Shown here piece by piece: positions 41,297 to 50,921 of a DNA stretch of 64,000 bases; the first letter of the stretch is position 1; each line of letters begins with the position of its first letter. The notes below the pieces were generated by a model, which had not been told where the DNA came from, did not search any database, and saw only the letters and a program-made list of their open reading frames with translations. Source of the stretch: CAIUGU01 sp963819685 (GTDB lineage Bacteria; Pseudomonadota; Gammaproteobacteria; Steroidobacterales; Steroidobacteraceae); the NCBI GenBank assembly GCA_963819685.1, contig CAWFXI010000010.1, positions 1 through 64,000 on the forward strand, read 5' to 3'. A program made the translations under genes and the position numbers.

Positions 41297-42070
41297 TCAG
41301 CCTGCTATTTCAACTTGCCATGGAAATGATTGCCGCACCGCCGGCTGACGCGCCGAACGCACCTCGACATCAACGGTCAGGGGTTCAAACCCTTCAGGCA
41401 GTACGACATCCTGCTCGAGACTCTGGAAATAGCGGAACGAGAACGGCAGCCGACCATCAGCCTCACCCGGCCCGCCCATTTCCGGCAAGGTCAGACGCGT
41501 CGGGACATCGCTGAGCGCACCTTCGACCACGATAGTGACGCTGCCGGCCACCACCGCATCCTGACGCATGGATTGAACAAGCACCAGCTGCAGGCGGAAA
41601 TGCCGGTCGGCAGCGCCGGGAAGTAACTGGAATCGTTGTATCCGCAAACCGCCGATGCCATCCGTGGGTGCAACGATTCCACGATAAAACGTCAACTCTT
41701 CGCTTTGCCTCAAGACCTGGGCCTGCAACTCCCCGAGCGTGCGCTCGACATCTGCGTAGGATTGCCGATCGACGTCCCTCGATGTATCTCCCGCGGCAAG
41801 CTGCCCTCGCAGCTCTTCATTGGCCCGCTCCAGGGATTCAACCGTGGCCTGCAGTTCGCGACGCTCGAGCAGGATGGCAAGCTGGTTGTGGCCCGCTTCG
41901 TACCGACCCCATTCATACATGCCGTAAAGAAGCAGGGCGCCAATGACGACGCCACCGATGCCAAGCACCCTACGACGCCACGGAGCGTGACGACGGATGA
42001 CCAGCTGCCCGGTGCGAAGTGGCTCAAACTCTCCCATACGCTCGTACTCGTTGCTCCTCAAGGTTGCCAA
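41297..42070 (-). CDS. DUF6776-family membrane protein
   Basis: 257 residues. One membrane segment near residues 33-53 (VLGIGGVVIGALLLYGMY), a coiled coil of about 60 residues (LLERRELQATVESLERANEE onward), then a beta-rich periplasmic domain (FRYFQSLEQDVVLPEGFEPL). It lies directly upstream of bactofilin, a conserved association that suggests a shared envelope role. Function unknown. A second start, MGEFEPLRTGQ, is possible. Confidence 0.75.
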   Translation of the reverse strand: MATLRSNEYERMGEFEPLRTGQLVIRRHAPWRRRVLGIGGVVIGALLLYGMYEWGRYEAGHNQLAILLERRELQATVESLERANEELRGQLAAGDTSRDVDRQSYADVERTLGELQAQVLRQSEELTFYRGIVAPTDGIGGLRIQRFQLLPGAADRHFRLQLVLVQSMRQDAVVAGSVTIVVEGALSDVPTRLTLPEMGGPGEADGRLPFSFRYFQSLEQDVVLPEGFEPLTVDVEVRSARQPAVRQSFPWQVEIAG

Positions 42071-42168
42071 TCATCCGTTCGGAAAGCCCAGTCTACTTAG
42101 CGCGCGAGCAACTGGGCTACAATTTCTCCGTTATCTCAGGCTCCCGACATTCCTCCAAGGTCCGTCCA

Positions 42169-42585
42169 ATGCTCTGGCTCAAAGCCTTTCATATCGTCTT
42201 CGTGGTGACCTGGTTTGCAGGTCTTTTTTACCTGCCGCGACTGTTTGTCTATCACGCCTCCGCCACTGATCCGGCCGGGATCGAGCGCTTCAAGACGATG
42301 GAACGACGGCTGCTTGCGATCATGACCATAGGGGCGGTACTGGCTGCGGTCTTCGGACTGTCGATGATTGCGCTGAGTCCGGCCTTGCTGAATTTCGGCT
42401 GGTTGAAGCTCAAGCTCCTGCTGGTGGCCATTCTGATCGGTTACCACATCTGGTGCCGGCAGCTGGTGCAGGACTTCCGCAGGGACGGCAATCGCCATTC
42501 CGAACGCTGGTATCGCCTGTTCAATGAAGCACCCGGTCTGCTGCTGATCGCAATCGTGGTCCTGGCAGTCGTCAAACCCTTCTGA
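42169..42585 (+). CDS. hemJ: Protoporphyrinogen IX oxidase HemJ
   Basis: 138 residues and four membrane segments. LWLKAFHIVFVVTWFAGLFY contains the conserved histidine and is followed by LPRLFVYH, then WLKLKLLLV and a C-terminal RLFNEAPGLLLIAIVVL. HemJ performs the oxidation to protoporphyrin in haem synthesis in many proteobacteria. Confidence 0.92.
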   Translation: MLWLKAFHIVFVVTWFAGLFYLPRLFVYHASATDPAGIERFKTMERRLLAIMTIGAVLAAVFGLSMIALSPALLNFGWLKLKLLLVAILIGYHIWCRQLVQDFRRDGNRHSERWYRLFNEAPGLLLIAIVVLAVVKPF

Positions 42586-42593
42586 AACCCCGT

Positions 42594-45005
42594 TCAGGCA
42601 GACCGAAGCGCGGGCGGCAAATCATCCGCTTCGACCCTGGCTTGCGGTTTGCTCCTGGCGGCCATTCCCCATGACGACGTTCGCAGCCACTCCTCGAGCC
42701 GCGAGGCCGACAGCGGCGGACTCATGAAGTAGCCCTGCGCCTGATCGCACCCCAACTGACGCAGGAGCCGCAGAACACCGTCATCTTCAACGCCTTCGGC
42801 AACCACTTTCAGCCCAAGACTGTGGCCAAGCTCTATCGTCGAGCGCACGATCGTCAATGTCGTCGGATCGGTCGACATGCGCATGACGAAAGACCGGTCG
42901 ATTTTCAACTCGTCCACGGGCAGGCGCACGATGTAACTCAATGACGAATAGCCAGTGCCGTAGTCATCAATCGAAAGCTGGATGCCCAGCGCGTGCAGAC
43001 TGTCCAATACGCGCTGTGCATGGGCCGGATCTTCCATGAAACCGCTCTCGGTGATCTCGATGCACAACAGTTCGGCCGGTACCGAGTGCTTCGCCAGCAT
43101 CAGGCTGATCATGTCGGGAAGGTCGCGGTTCATCAGATCTCTTGCGGAGATATTGACCGAAACGCGCAGGGGAATGCCGCCAAGGAGCCACTCTCCACAT
43201 TGCCGGATCGATTCATTGAGAACCCAGCGCGTCAGTACCTTGATGTAACCGGTATGCTCCGCAAACGGGATGAACTCCCCGGGCGACACGAAGCCCTTCG
43301 TCGGATGATCCCATCGCAGCAACGCCTCGACCGCGTCCGCTGACGAACTGGCGAGTGACACCTTGGGCTGATAAAACACCTTCAGTTCATCCTTGTCGAC
43401 GGCGCGTCGCAACTCTCCGAGCATCGACAGATGTTCCTGCCGGTGGGTGTCGTATTTCGGATCGTAGACGGCGAAACCACCCTTGTTTCCCTTGGCTACG
43501 TACATCGCGATGTCCGTGTTCCGCAAGAGTGTGCTCGCATCCTCACCATGGTCCGGAAACTGTGCGATGCCGATGCTCGCACCCACGTCGAGCAGCTGCT
43601 CCTCAAACACAATGGGCTCTTCGAGAGCGCGAATCACCTTGTACGCAACGCCTGCTGCATAGTCGGAATTCGCATGCTGCAGCAGCAGCGCAAACTCATC
43701 GCCACCGAGGCGCGCCACCATATCCGAGCTGCGAAGTTGCCCCTGCAGTCTGTTGGCCACTTCCTTGAGGACATGATCGCCGACCCCATGGCCCAGCGCA
43801 TCGTTGACATACTTGAAGCGGTCGAGGTCCATCATCAGGATGGTGAGCGGCGACGACATCTGCCGGGATTCCTCGATTGCGGCCGTCAATTGCTCATTGA
43901 ACATGGCTCGATTGGGCAGCCCCGTCAGCGTGTCCCGATAGGCCAGCCGCAGTATTTCCTGCTCACGGTCGGCAATGCCGGAGCGCATCTGGTCAAGGCT
44001 CGTCGCCAGGACACCGATTTCGTCGTGACGGGTCACAGTGACCTGGGCGGCATAGTCACCCTTCTGGATTCTGATCGCAGCGCTGACGAGTTCGCTCAAC
44101 GGGCGCGTGATGCCAAGTGCAATGGCGATACTGCCGGCGATCGACAACAGCAGGCTGAAGATCGCCAGCGCCACCAGCGTATCGCGCAACTTGTCGAAGG
44201 CGGCCATGGCCGCCGCAACGGATCGTTGCAGAACCGCAACCAGTTCCGTTTCCCCGTGTTGCTGCAGTTCGATCAGACGGAGCTGTTGCTCCATTTCGCC
44301 GGACCCAATGCGGCTGGTTGCCAGAGCAACGGGCAAATCGGGCAGGTCGCTGAGCAGCTGTGACCGGGTATCCCCCTCCAGCGTCGTGGCAAGCAGATTC
44401 CATTGTCCGTGCCCCGAACGATCGAGGAATGAGACTTCCAGCGAGGTCAATTGCCGCAGCTCTGCCGCCAGCGCATCGTCCACTGTCAGTCCTACGGCGA
44501 TCCATGCGATCGGTATGGGCGCGAGAACAGGCACAACCACGAGTTGGTAGGCATGCTGCTGGAGCAGCTCGATCGAGGAGGCGCTCCCGTCGCGCTGGGC
44601 GACTTCCATGAGCGAAGGAAAGTCGAATGCACGGGCTGCTTCATCAGGATGCAACGTATCGGCAAGCACCTTGCCATCCAGGGATACGAGCATCATTGCG
44701 TTGGCGTCGATGCGGTCGCCGTGATTCTGCAGTGCCGACAGCACAGTCCCGAGATCGTTGGTGGCGATTGCTTCCCGAAACGCGAAATCGGCAGCCAGCA
44801 CCTTGGCGGCTTGCAGCAGCCGCTGCCTGTTCTGATCAAGCAGCCTGCCGAAAATGCGCTCACCGACGCCGAGCTCGACGTCGATCTTCTGGCGCGCGTT
44901 CGTCGAATTGGCGGCATTCACTGCGACGAATGCCGCAAGCTGCACCAGCGCAAGCAACGCAACGAAGAACACGGTAATCCGCGTCCGCAGGCGCCGGAAC
45001 GTCAT
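42594..45005 (-). CDS. Membrane GGDEF-EAL cyclic-di-GMP protein with HAMP
   Basis: 803 residues. Two membrane segments (about residues 10-30 and 275-300) enclose a periplasmic sensor domain; HAMP follows, then GGDEF with intact RLGGDEFALL and EAL with VEALLRW, VSVNISARDL, IDDYGTGYSSLSYI and a C-terminal QAQGYFMSPPL. Both catalytic signatures look intact, so cyclase, phosphodiesterase or both activities are possible. The ligand of the sensor domain is unknown. Confidence 0.92.
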   Translation of the reverse strand: MTFRRLRTRITVFFVALLALVQLAAFVAVNAANSTNARQKIDVELGVGERIFGRLLDQNRQRLLQAAKVLAADFAFREAIATNDLGTVLSALQNHGDRIDANAMMLVSLDGKVLADTLHPDEAARAFDFPSLMEVAQRDGSASSIELLQQHAYQLVVVPVLAPIPIAWIAVGLTVDDALAAELRQLTSLEVSFLDRSGHGQWNLLATTLEGDTRSQLLSDLPDLPVALATSRIGSGEMEQQLRLIELQQHGETELVAVLQRSVAAAMAAFDKLRDTLVALAIFSLLLSIAGSIAIALGITRPLSELVSAAIRIQKGDYAAQVTVTRHDEIGVLATSLDQMRSGIADREQEILRLAYRDTLTGLPNRAMFNEQLTAAIEESRQMSSPLTILMMDLDRFKYVNDALGHGVGDHVLKEVANRLQGQLRSSDMVARLGGDEFALLLQHANSDYAAGVAYKVIRALEEPIVFEEQLLDVGASIGIAQFPDHGEDASTLLRNTDIAMYVAKGNKGGFAVYDPKYDTHRQEHLSMLGELRRAVDKDELKVFYQPKVSLASSSADAVEALLRWDHPTKGFVSPGEFIPFAEHTGYIKVLTRWVLNESIRQCGEWLLGGIPLRVSVNISARDLMNRDLPDMISLMLAKHSVPAELLCIEITESGFMEDPAHAQRVLDSLHALGIQLSIDDYGTGYSSLSYIVRLPVDELKIDRSFVMRMSTDPTTLTIVRSTIELGHSLGLKVVAEGVEDDGVLRLLRQLGCDQAQGYFMSPPLSASRLEEWLRTSSWGMAARSKPQARVEADDLPPALRSA

Positions 45006-45303
45006 GGGGAGGCCCCGCCTTTCGCGCAGCTAATCGTGGCCGCAGGTCCAGCCGCAGAAAGAATCTGCAAAGCATGTATCAGCATGAGTCTCTGCCGGTA
45101 ACCGGTCCAGGCCAGGGAGGCGGACGTATGTCAAATTGCCGGGGTCACCGTACTGGCAGGCGATGGGCTTCGATGTTAAGCGGTTCACAGGTCGCGGGAT
45201 GACGGCTGGACCGGGGCCTGACAGTTGCCGGCGCTGTGAACTGAGTCATGCGTCACGTTTCCGTTTCGGCGTAACAACGTGCCGGCTTGCTGCAGCCCAT
45301 CTT
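45006..45303. other. Gap without gene
   Basis: About 300 bases between two minus-strand genes. No gene, RNA or repeat was recognised; it probably holds the promoter of the GGDEF-EAL gene. Confidence 0.4.
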
Positions 45304-45876
45304 CTAGCCCGGCAGCGGGCCGTCCTGCCGTCTGCGAGCGAGATTGCGCAGCGTCTTTTCCTCTTCCCACCAGTCGGGCAGTGGCGGCGGTCCGTCGGAA
45401 AATGCCCGTCGACCAAGCTCATCGAGCGCACGGGCATATACCGCCCGCTTGAAGTAGATCACTTCGCGCACCGGCGACCAGTAGTCGACCCAGCGCCCGC
45501 TTTCGAATTCAGGCGTGTCGGTGGTATCGAAGCGGAACCGGTCTTCCTGTCCGGTCAGCTCAAGCATGAACCATCGTTGCTTCTGGCCGATGCAGGGTTG
45601 CCTGGCATTGCGCCGCAGGTATTGAGCAGGCAGCCGATAGCGCAACCAGCCGCGAGTCGCGGCGATGATCCTGACGTCGTCCGGCTCCAGGCCGATTTCT
45701 TCCTTCAGCTCCCGGAACATCCCCTGCTCGGGATCCTCGTCCCGGCCGATTCCGCCCTGCGGAAACTGCCAGCCGCGCCCGCCGGTCCTGCCGCCGAGAA
45801 ACACTTCCCCACCGGCACGGACCAGCACGATCCCGACATTGGCGCGAAAGCCCGATGCATCGATGAAGTCCGTCAT
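45304..45876 (-). CDS. rppH: RNA pyrophosphohydrolase RppH
   Basis: 190 residues. Nudix box GGIGRDEDPEQGMFRELKEE is complete near residues 40-62, flanked by ANVGIVLVRAGGEVFLGGR and WLRYRLP. It removes pyrophosphate from mRNA 5' ends to start decay. The C-terminal tail is slightly longer than in E. coli. Confidence 0.93.
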   Translation of the reverse strand: MTDFIDASGFRANVGIVLVRAGGEVFLGGRTGGRGWQFPQGGIGRDEDPEQGMFRELKEEIGLEPDDVRIIAATRGWLRYRLPAQYLRRNARQPCIGQKQRWFMLELTGQEDRFRFDTTDTPEFESGRWVDYWSPVREVIYFKRAVYARALDELGRRAFSDGPPPLPDWWEEEKTLRNLARRRQDGPLPG

Positions 45877-45951
45877 TAAGGAACCCCTGATCCTGATCGG
45901 CCGGATTTTTCCACATTCGTCGATCAGTCACCATGGCGTTGGTGCCAGACC

Positions 45952-47013
45952 TCAGACCTGTGCCCCCTGCCCTCGTGGAAATGCCACCACATGATCAGGC
46001 TCGATGCGGATGCCGATCCGTTCGCCGATTCGATGGTTGTGATGACTGGGGACGAGGGACAACAGCTCGGCACCGCTCGACAATTTCAACGTGTAGAGAA
46101 ATTCCGCCCCGCGGAATGCCTTCTGGCTCACCTCCACCTTGAGTTCGCTGTCGTCGTCGTGAATGACATCATCCGGCCGCAGCAGCAGATCGATCCGACT
46201 GCCGGGAGGAAAGTTCGTTGCAAAGCCCCCGAAAACGCTCCCGAGCTCCGTACGCACCTCGCCGGTCCCGACCACTTCGCCCGGCAAAAACGCTCCCTGG
46301 CCTATGAAGTCCGCGACAAATCGTGTCGCCGGACGATGGTAGAGTTCATAAGGCGCATCCCATTGCTCCAGCCTCCCATGCTGCATGACGCCGACCAGGT
46401 CAGCCATGGCGAATGCTTCATTCTGATCGTGCGTGACCAGCAGTGCTGTCGCATTGAGCTGCTTCAGGATCGCCCGTACGTCCAGGCTCAGTCGCGCACG
46501 CAACTCGATATCGAGATTCGAGAACGGCTCGTCCAGCAGGACGAGTTCCGGCTGCGGTGCCAGCGCGCGAGCGAGTGCGACGCGTTGCTGCTGGCCTCCC
46601 GAAATTTCGTGGGGAAAGCGCGCCCTGCAGTCTTCCAGACCGACGATGGCAAGCATTTCCATCGCCCGGCGCATTCTCTCCGCGCGAGGCAGGGAATGCA
46701 GACCGAAGGCCACATTCTCGACAACTGACAGGTGTGGAAACAGCGCGTAGTCCTGGAACACCATGCCGATATTCCGTGCAGACGGCGGCGTAGTGAGTTC
46801 GCGACTGGAAAGCAGCCGGCGTCTCGCAAAGATCTCTCCGGCATCAATCGTTTCGAAGCCGGCAATGCAGCGCAGCGCCGTCGTCTTGCCACATCCGCTC
46901 GGCCCCACGAGGCAGCCCACGGCGCCTTGTGGCAACGTGAAATCGAGCCCGGTGACCGCGGCGGTCTGCCCAAAGCGCTTCTCGACACCGCGCATCTCAA
47001 GCCACATGCGCAC
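45952..47013 (-). CDS. fbpC: Ferric iron ABC transporter ATPase
   Basis: 353 residues. Walker A GPSGCGKTTALRC, Q-loop VFQDYALFPH, signature EISGGQQQRVALARAL, Walker B LVLLDEPFSNLD, and a C-terminal TOBE domain (LLLRPDDVIHDDD). It is the third gene of a minus-strand operon after the binding protein and permease, with a 17-base overlap with the permease. It drives Fe3+ import from the periplasm. Confidence 0.92.
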   Translation of the reverse strand: MRMWLEMRGVEKRFGQTAAVTGLDFTLPQGAVGCLVGPSGCGKTTALRCIAGFETIDAGEIFARRRLLSSRELTTPPSARNIGMVFQDYALFPHLSVVENVAFGLHSLPRAERMRRAMEMLAIVGLEDCRARFPHEISGGQQQRVALARALAPQPELVLLDEPFSNLDIELRARLSLDVRAILKQLNATALLVTHDQNEAFAMADLVGVMQHGRLEQWDAPYELYHRPATRFVADFIGQGAFLPGEVVGTGEVRTELGSVFGGFATNFPPGSRIDLLLRPDDVIHDDDSELKVEVSQKAFRGAEFLYTLKLSSGAELLSLVPSHHNHRIGERIGIRIEPDHVVAFPRGQGAQV

Positions 47014-48667
47014 CTCGACGGGTGAGCAACGCTACCGGGATCAGACCCGCAAGGACGATCACGACAGCAGGAAGTGCTGCCCGCTCCCATTCGCCCTCGG
47101 TGGTCATCTCGAACACACGCACGGCCAGCGTGTCCCAGCCGAATGGCCGTGTAATCAGCGTGATCGGCATCTCCTTCATGACATCGACGAACACGAGCGC
47201 TGCACCGGTGGCGATACCCGAACGCAGCAACGGCAGATGCACACGCTTCAGCAACGCGGCCCCGGTGACGCCCAGACTGATCGCCGCTTCGTCGATGCTT
47301 CGGGTAACGCGTTGCAGGCTGCTCTCGACCGGTCCGAAACCCACCGCAAGAAAGCGGGCGAGATAGGCAATCATCACAGTGGCCAGGGATCCCTGCAGAT
47401 ACAGGGCCGGCGCCGCTTCCCCGAACAGCCCGTCGAGCCCCCGCTGCATCAGATTGTTGAGCCACGCAAGCGGTACGAAAATCCCCACGGCAAGAACGGT
47501 ACCCGGCACTGCGTAGCCCAACGTGCCGAGCCTGGTAAATGCACTGGTCCAGGCTCCCGACTGCATGCGGCTGACGTACGCGAGCACAATCGATGCGGCC
47601 AGAATGACAGCGGCGGCACTTCCCGCGAGCGCAAGACTCCGCGCTGCAAATCCGAGATAGCGCAGGTCCAGGTCGGTTGCGGCATGCTTGATTGCCCACA
47701 ACACGAGTTGCAGGAAAGGCAGCAGAAATGCCAGCACGAAGACCAGTGATGCGGCGGCGCATGCCAGCCATGCCGCCGATCCCGTGAGGGCAATGCGTCT
47801 CTCCGCATAGGCGCCGGAGCGATCACTGCTGTAGCGAACGCGGGCGCGCGACCTGCGTTCCAGCCACAGAGCGCCCAGCACGAACAGCATGAGGATTGCA
47901 GCCAACTCAAGGGCAGCACTGACAGAGAACATGCCGAACCAGGCGCTGTAGATGGCTTTCGTGAACGTGTTGTAGTTGAAGACAGCTACCGTGCCGAAGT
48001 CGGCCAGGGTCTCCATGGCCACGAGAGCAATACCCGCAGCGATCCAGGGGCGGGCCATCGGCAGTGCGACTCGCCATGCAGCAGCCCGTGCGCTCAATCC
48101 CAGCGTTTGCGCAGCCTCCAGCACACGACGGCCCTGGCTTAGAAAAGCACTGCGCGCCAGCAGGTAGACATAGGGGTAGAGCGCGAACGACAGCACGACA
48201 ATCACGCCACCACCGTTCGACGAACGGATGGCGGGTACCCAGGCTGAACTGCCACCCATTGAACGCAACCATGTCTGCAAAGGACCGGCATAGTCGAGAA
48301 AGCCGATGGCCACAAATGCCATCACATACCCGGGAATCGCCAGCGGCAACAGCAGCGCCCAGTCAAAGAAGCGCCGCCCGGGGAAATCACAGACCGCCGT
48401 CAACCAGGCGAGGCCCGTTCCCAGAACACCAGTCAATATGACAACGCCTATCAGCAGGCGCACGGTATTCAGAATGACTTCCGGCAGAACGTACTGGGAG
48501 AGATGGGCCCAGACGACGGCGTCAAAAGTGAACAGTGAACCGGCAATGACCAGCAGCGGCACCAGCGCCGGAAGCGCAAGTGCCAAAGCCAGCGCCGCAG
48601 CACCTGCCGCATGTCGGTCCTTGAACCAGCGGAATCCTCCAGGAGCCTGGGCGACAACAGCGTTCAT
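46997..48667 (-). CDS. fbpB: Ferric iron ABC transporter permease
   Basis: 556 residues with about 12 membrane segments and two permease halves, each with an EAA-like loop (VLEAAQTLGLSARAAAWRVA and IDEAAISLGVTGAALLKRVH). This fused two-half layout is typical of FbpB. I chose the ATG MNAVVAQAPGGF. It lies between fbpA and fbpC. Confidence 0.92.
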   Translation of the reverse strand: MNAVVAQAPGGFRWFKDRHAAGAAALALALALPALVPLLVIAGSLFTFDAVVWAHLSQYVLPEVILNTVRLLIGVVILTGVLGTGLAWLTAVCDFPGRRFFDWALLLPLAIPGYVMAFVAIGFLDYAGPLQTWLRSMGGSSAWVPAIRSSNGGGVIVVLSFALYPYVYLLARSAFLSQGRRVLEAAQTLGLSARAAAWRVALPMARPWIAAGIALVAMETLADFGTVAVFNYNTFTKAIYSAWFGMFSVSAALELAAILMLFVLGALWLERRSRARVRYSSDRSGAYAERRIALTGSAAWLACAAASLVFVLAFLLPFLQLVLWAIKHAATDLDLRYLGFAARSLALAGSAAAVILAASIVLAYVSRMQSGAWTSAFTRLGTLGYAVPGTVLAVGIFVPLAWLNNLMQRGLDGLFGEAAPALYLQGSLATVMIAYLARFLAVGFGPVESSLQRVTRSIDEAAISLGVTGAALLKRVHLPLLRSGIATGAALVFVDVMKEMPITLITRPFGWDTLAVRVFEMTTEGEWERAALPAVVIVLAGLIPVALLTRRGAHVA

Positions 48668-48683
48668 GGAGGGATACCGGGCC

Positions 48684-49709
48684 TCAGCGATAGGCCGCGC
48701 GATCCATGAGACGCACGGCATCGGCCTGCAGCTCGCCAGCTTTGGCTACGTTGATCGGATTCTGCTTGAAGGTCCCCCAGGCAGTGACTAGCGGATCCGC
48801 CGGCACCGCAGGACTCACTGGAAATTCAAGATTCAAAGCGGCAAACAGACCCTGCGCTTCCGCGCCCGACAGCCACTCCAGGAACTTTTTCGCTTCACCA
48901 GCGTGACGCGCGTGAGCCGTGACTCCCGCGCCTGACACATTCACGTGAACGCCACTCCCCTCCTGATCGGCCCAGAACAGCTTGACCGGAAACTCCGGCT
49001 TTTCGCGCAGAATCCGTCCGTAGTAATAGGTATTCACGAGGCCGACGTCGCACTGCCCTGCTGCAATGGCCTCGAGCAGACGAACGTCGCTTGAGAAGAC
49101 GTCCGTGGCAAGGTTGGCGACCCAGCCGCGAACGATTTCTTCAGTACGGGGTTCACCGAACTCGGCGATCAGCATCGCGACGAGAGACTGGTTGTAGATC
49201 TGCTTTGAAGTGCGCAGGCACAGTTTGCCGCGCCACCTGGGATCAGCGAGGTCGGCGTAGGTGCTGAGCGTGCCTGGATCGACGCGTTCCGGGCTGTACG
49301 CGATCGTACGGGCCCGCAGTGAAATGCCGAACCAGCGATTGCCGGGATCCCGCAGGTTGGCCGGGATATTGGCTGACAGGATTGGCGAATCGACCGGCTG
49401 CAGCAGCCCGCGTTCCGCCGCGAACCACAATTCGCCCGCATCGACGGTGAGTAATACGTCCGCGGGTGAATTGGCGCCTTCAGCATTCAGACGTTCGATC
49501 AAAGGGCCCGCATCGTCAGTGACAAAAACAATCCTGGTGCCGGTATCCGCCGTGTAGCGATCGAACACCGGCTTGATCAGCGCTTCCACCCGGGCGGAAT
49601 AAACCACCAGCTCCCCCGACGACGGCGCACACCCGGCAACAAATATCGCCAGGACCGCCATCGAGATACTCGTGGCGGGTGAAATAAAACGCTTCAACAT
49701 CAATAACAT
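48684..49709 (-). CDS. fbpA: Ferric iron-binding lipoprotein
   Basis: 341 residues. A lipoprotein signal with AVLAIFVAGC is followed by the binding-protein fold (ELVVYSARVEALIKPVFDRY). The double-tyrosine iron site appears in VNTYYYGRI near residue 215. It captures Fe3+ in the periplasm for the FbpB/C transporter. No Fur box was confidently identified upstream. Confidence 0.9.
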   Translation of the reverse strand: MLLMLKRFISPATSISMAVLAIFVAGCAPSSGELVVYSARVEALIKPVFDRYTADTGTRIVFVTDDAGPLIERLNAEGANSPADVLLTVDAGELWFAAERGLLQPVDSPILSANIPANLRDPGNRWFGISLRARTIAYSPERVDPGTLSTYADLADPRWRGKLCLRTSKQIYNQSLVAMLIAEFGEPRTEEIVRGWVANLATDVFSSDVRLLEAIAAGQCDVGLVNTYYYGRILREKPEFPVKLFWADQEGSGVHVNVSGAGVTAHARHAGEAKKFLEWLSGAEAQGLFAALNLEFPVSPAVPADPLVTAWGTFKQNPINVAKAGELQADAVRLMDRAAYR

Positions 49710-49823
49710 ATGACGACCCTGCGGACCTGCTGTCGCCGGCCCCAATAAATGCGAATGACTCTCATCCAAGCATAGCAGGCTGGCTGGCCCAGAAACACCA
49801 GCACTACTAAGGAATTCCCCTTC

Positions 49824-50921
49824 TTAACCGGCCTCGGCTTCCACCCGGTTGCGGCCATTCTGCTTCGCGCGATATAGCGCTGCGTCAGCGTTACTGAACA
49901 GGCGTTCCGCCACACCCTTGAGGTCCAGCTGTTCTCTGGCGGGTGACACCGCCGCCATGCCGATTGACACGGTGAGCTTCTTCTCCTGTCCGTCTGCCAC
50001 TGCAACTGCAGTAGCTGCCACCGCAGTCCGGACACGCTCGGCAAGACCGCGTGCCTGTTCCAGGGTTGCGCCCGGCAGCAGCACCACAAACTCATCGCCT
50101 CCATACCGCGCCGCTGCATCACTGGAGCGAACCTGTCCATCGATTCGCAAGGCCACTTCCCGGAGGGCCAGGTCTCCGGCCAGGTGACCATGCTCGTCGT
50201 TGATTTCCTTGAACCGGTCGAGATCAATCAACAGGCAGACGAGGCTCGTCCCCTGACGTCGCGCCTTGGCGAGCTCCTCCATCAGCCGCGCCTGCAGGTA
50301 CCGGCGGTTGTGCCATCCGGTCAGGAAATCGGTGAGACCGCTGCGCACGAGTCGGGCCTGGTTGGTGGCATGCTCCACTGCGAACGAGACCATGACACCG
50401 AGGTGCGCGAGAAAATCGGTCGCAAGGTGCCTGCTGAAGCGCTTTTCATCGGCACTGCCGAACGCCAGACATCCATGCAGCTTTTCCTGACGCCTGAGCG
50501 GAATCAGCGCGACGCTCTTCAGGTCATGCGGTCCACGGAACAGCAGATGATGATCGGGACCCATGTACGGCCCAAGCCAGGGCTTCAACAGAGAGTGAAA
50601 CTGCGGCGCCATCCCGACGACACTGTCCGTGAAGATCACCTCCGGAAACTTCTCCAGCCTGATCTGCTCGCCGAGCAACAGATGCCGGATCTCGTGCTGT
50701 GGATCTGCGAGCACCAGCGTGACGGCATCCAGCCCGTAGGATTCCCGCAGCCGTTTGCAGATGACGTCGAACAGCTGCGGCAAGGTTTCGGCTCGCAGGA
50801 TCTCGAGTTCCCGTTCCTGATTCCGCTTGAGCAGCCGCTCGTTGTTGCCGGCGGCCTCGATCAGGGCTGCGATCTGCGCGCGCAACTCCCGGTTTTCAGC
50901 TTCGGGATCGCGCATCGGCAT
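49824..50921 (-). CDS. DUF484/GAF-like plus GGDEF diguanylate cyclase
   Basis: 365 residues. An N-terminal coiled coil (ENRELRAQIAALIEAAGNNE) and DUF484-like GAF domain (residues about 45-190) are followed by GGDEF with intact ARYGGDEFVVLL. No membrane segment is seen, so it should be cytoplasmic and make c-di-GMP. It directly follows tyrA, likely in one transcript. Confidence 0.88.
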   Translation of the reverse strand: MPMRDPEAENRELRAQIAALIEAAGNNERLLKRNQERELEILRAETLPQLFDVICKRLRESYGLDAVTLVLADPQHEIRHLLLGEQIRLEKFPEVIFTDSVVGMAPQFHSLLKPWLGPYMGPDHHLLFRGPHDLKSVALIPLRRQEKLHGCLAFGSADEKRFSRHLATDFLAHLGVMVSFAVEHATNQARLVRSGLTDFLTGWHNRRYLQARLMEELAKARRQGTSLVCLLIDLDRFKEINDEHGHLAGDLALREVALRIDGQVRSSDAAARYGGDEFVVLLPGATLEQARGLAERVRTAVAATAVAVADGQEKKLTVSIGMAAVSPAREQLDLKGVAERLFSNADAALYRAKQNGRNRVEAEAG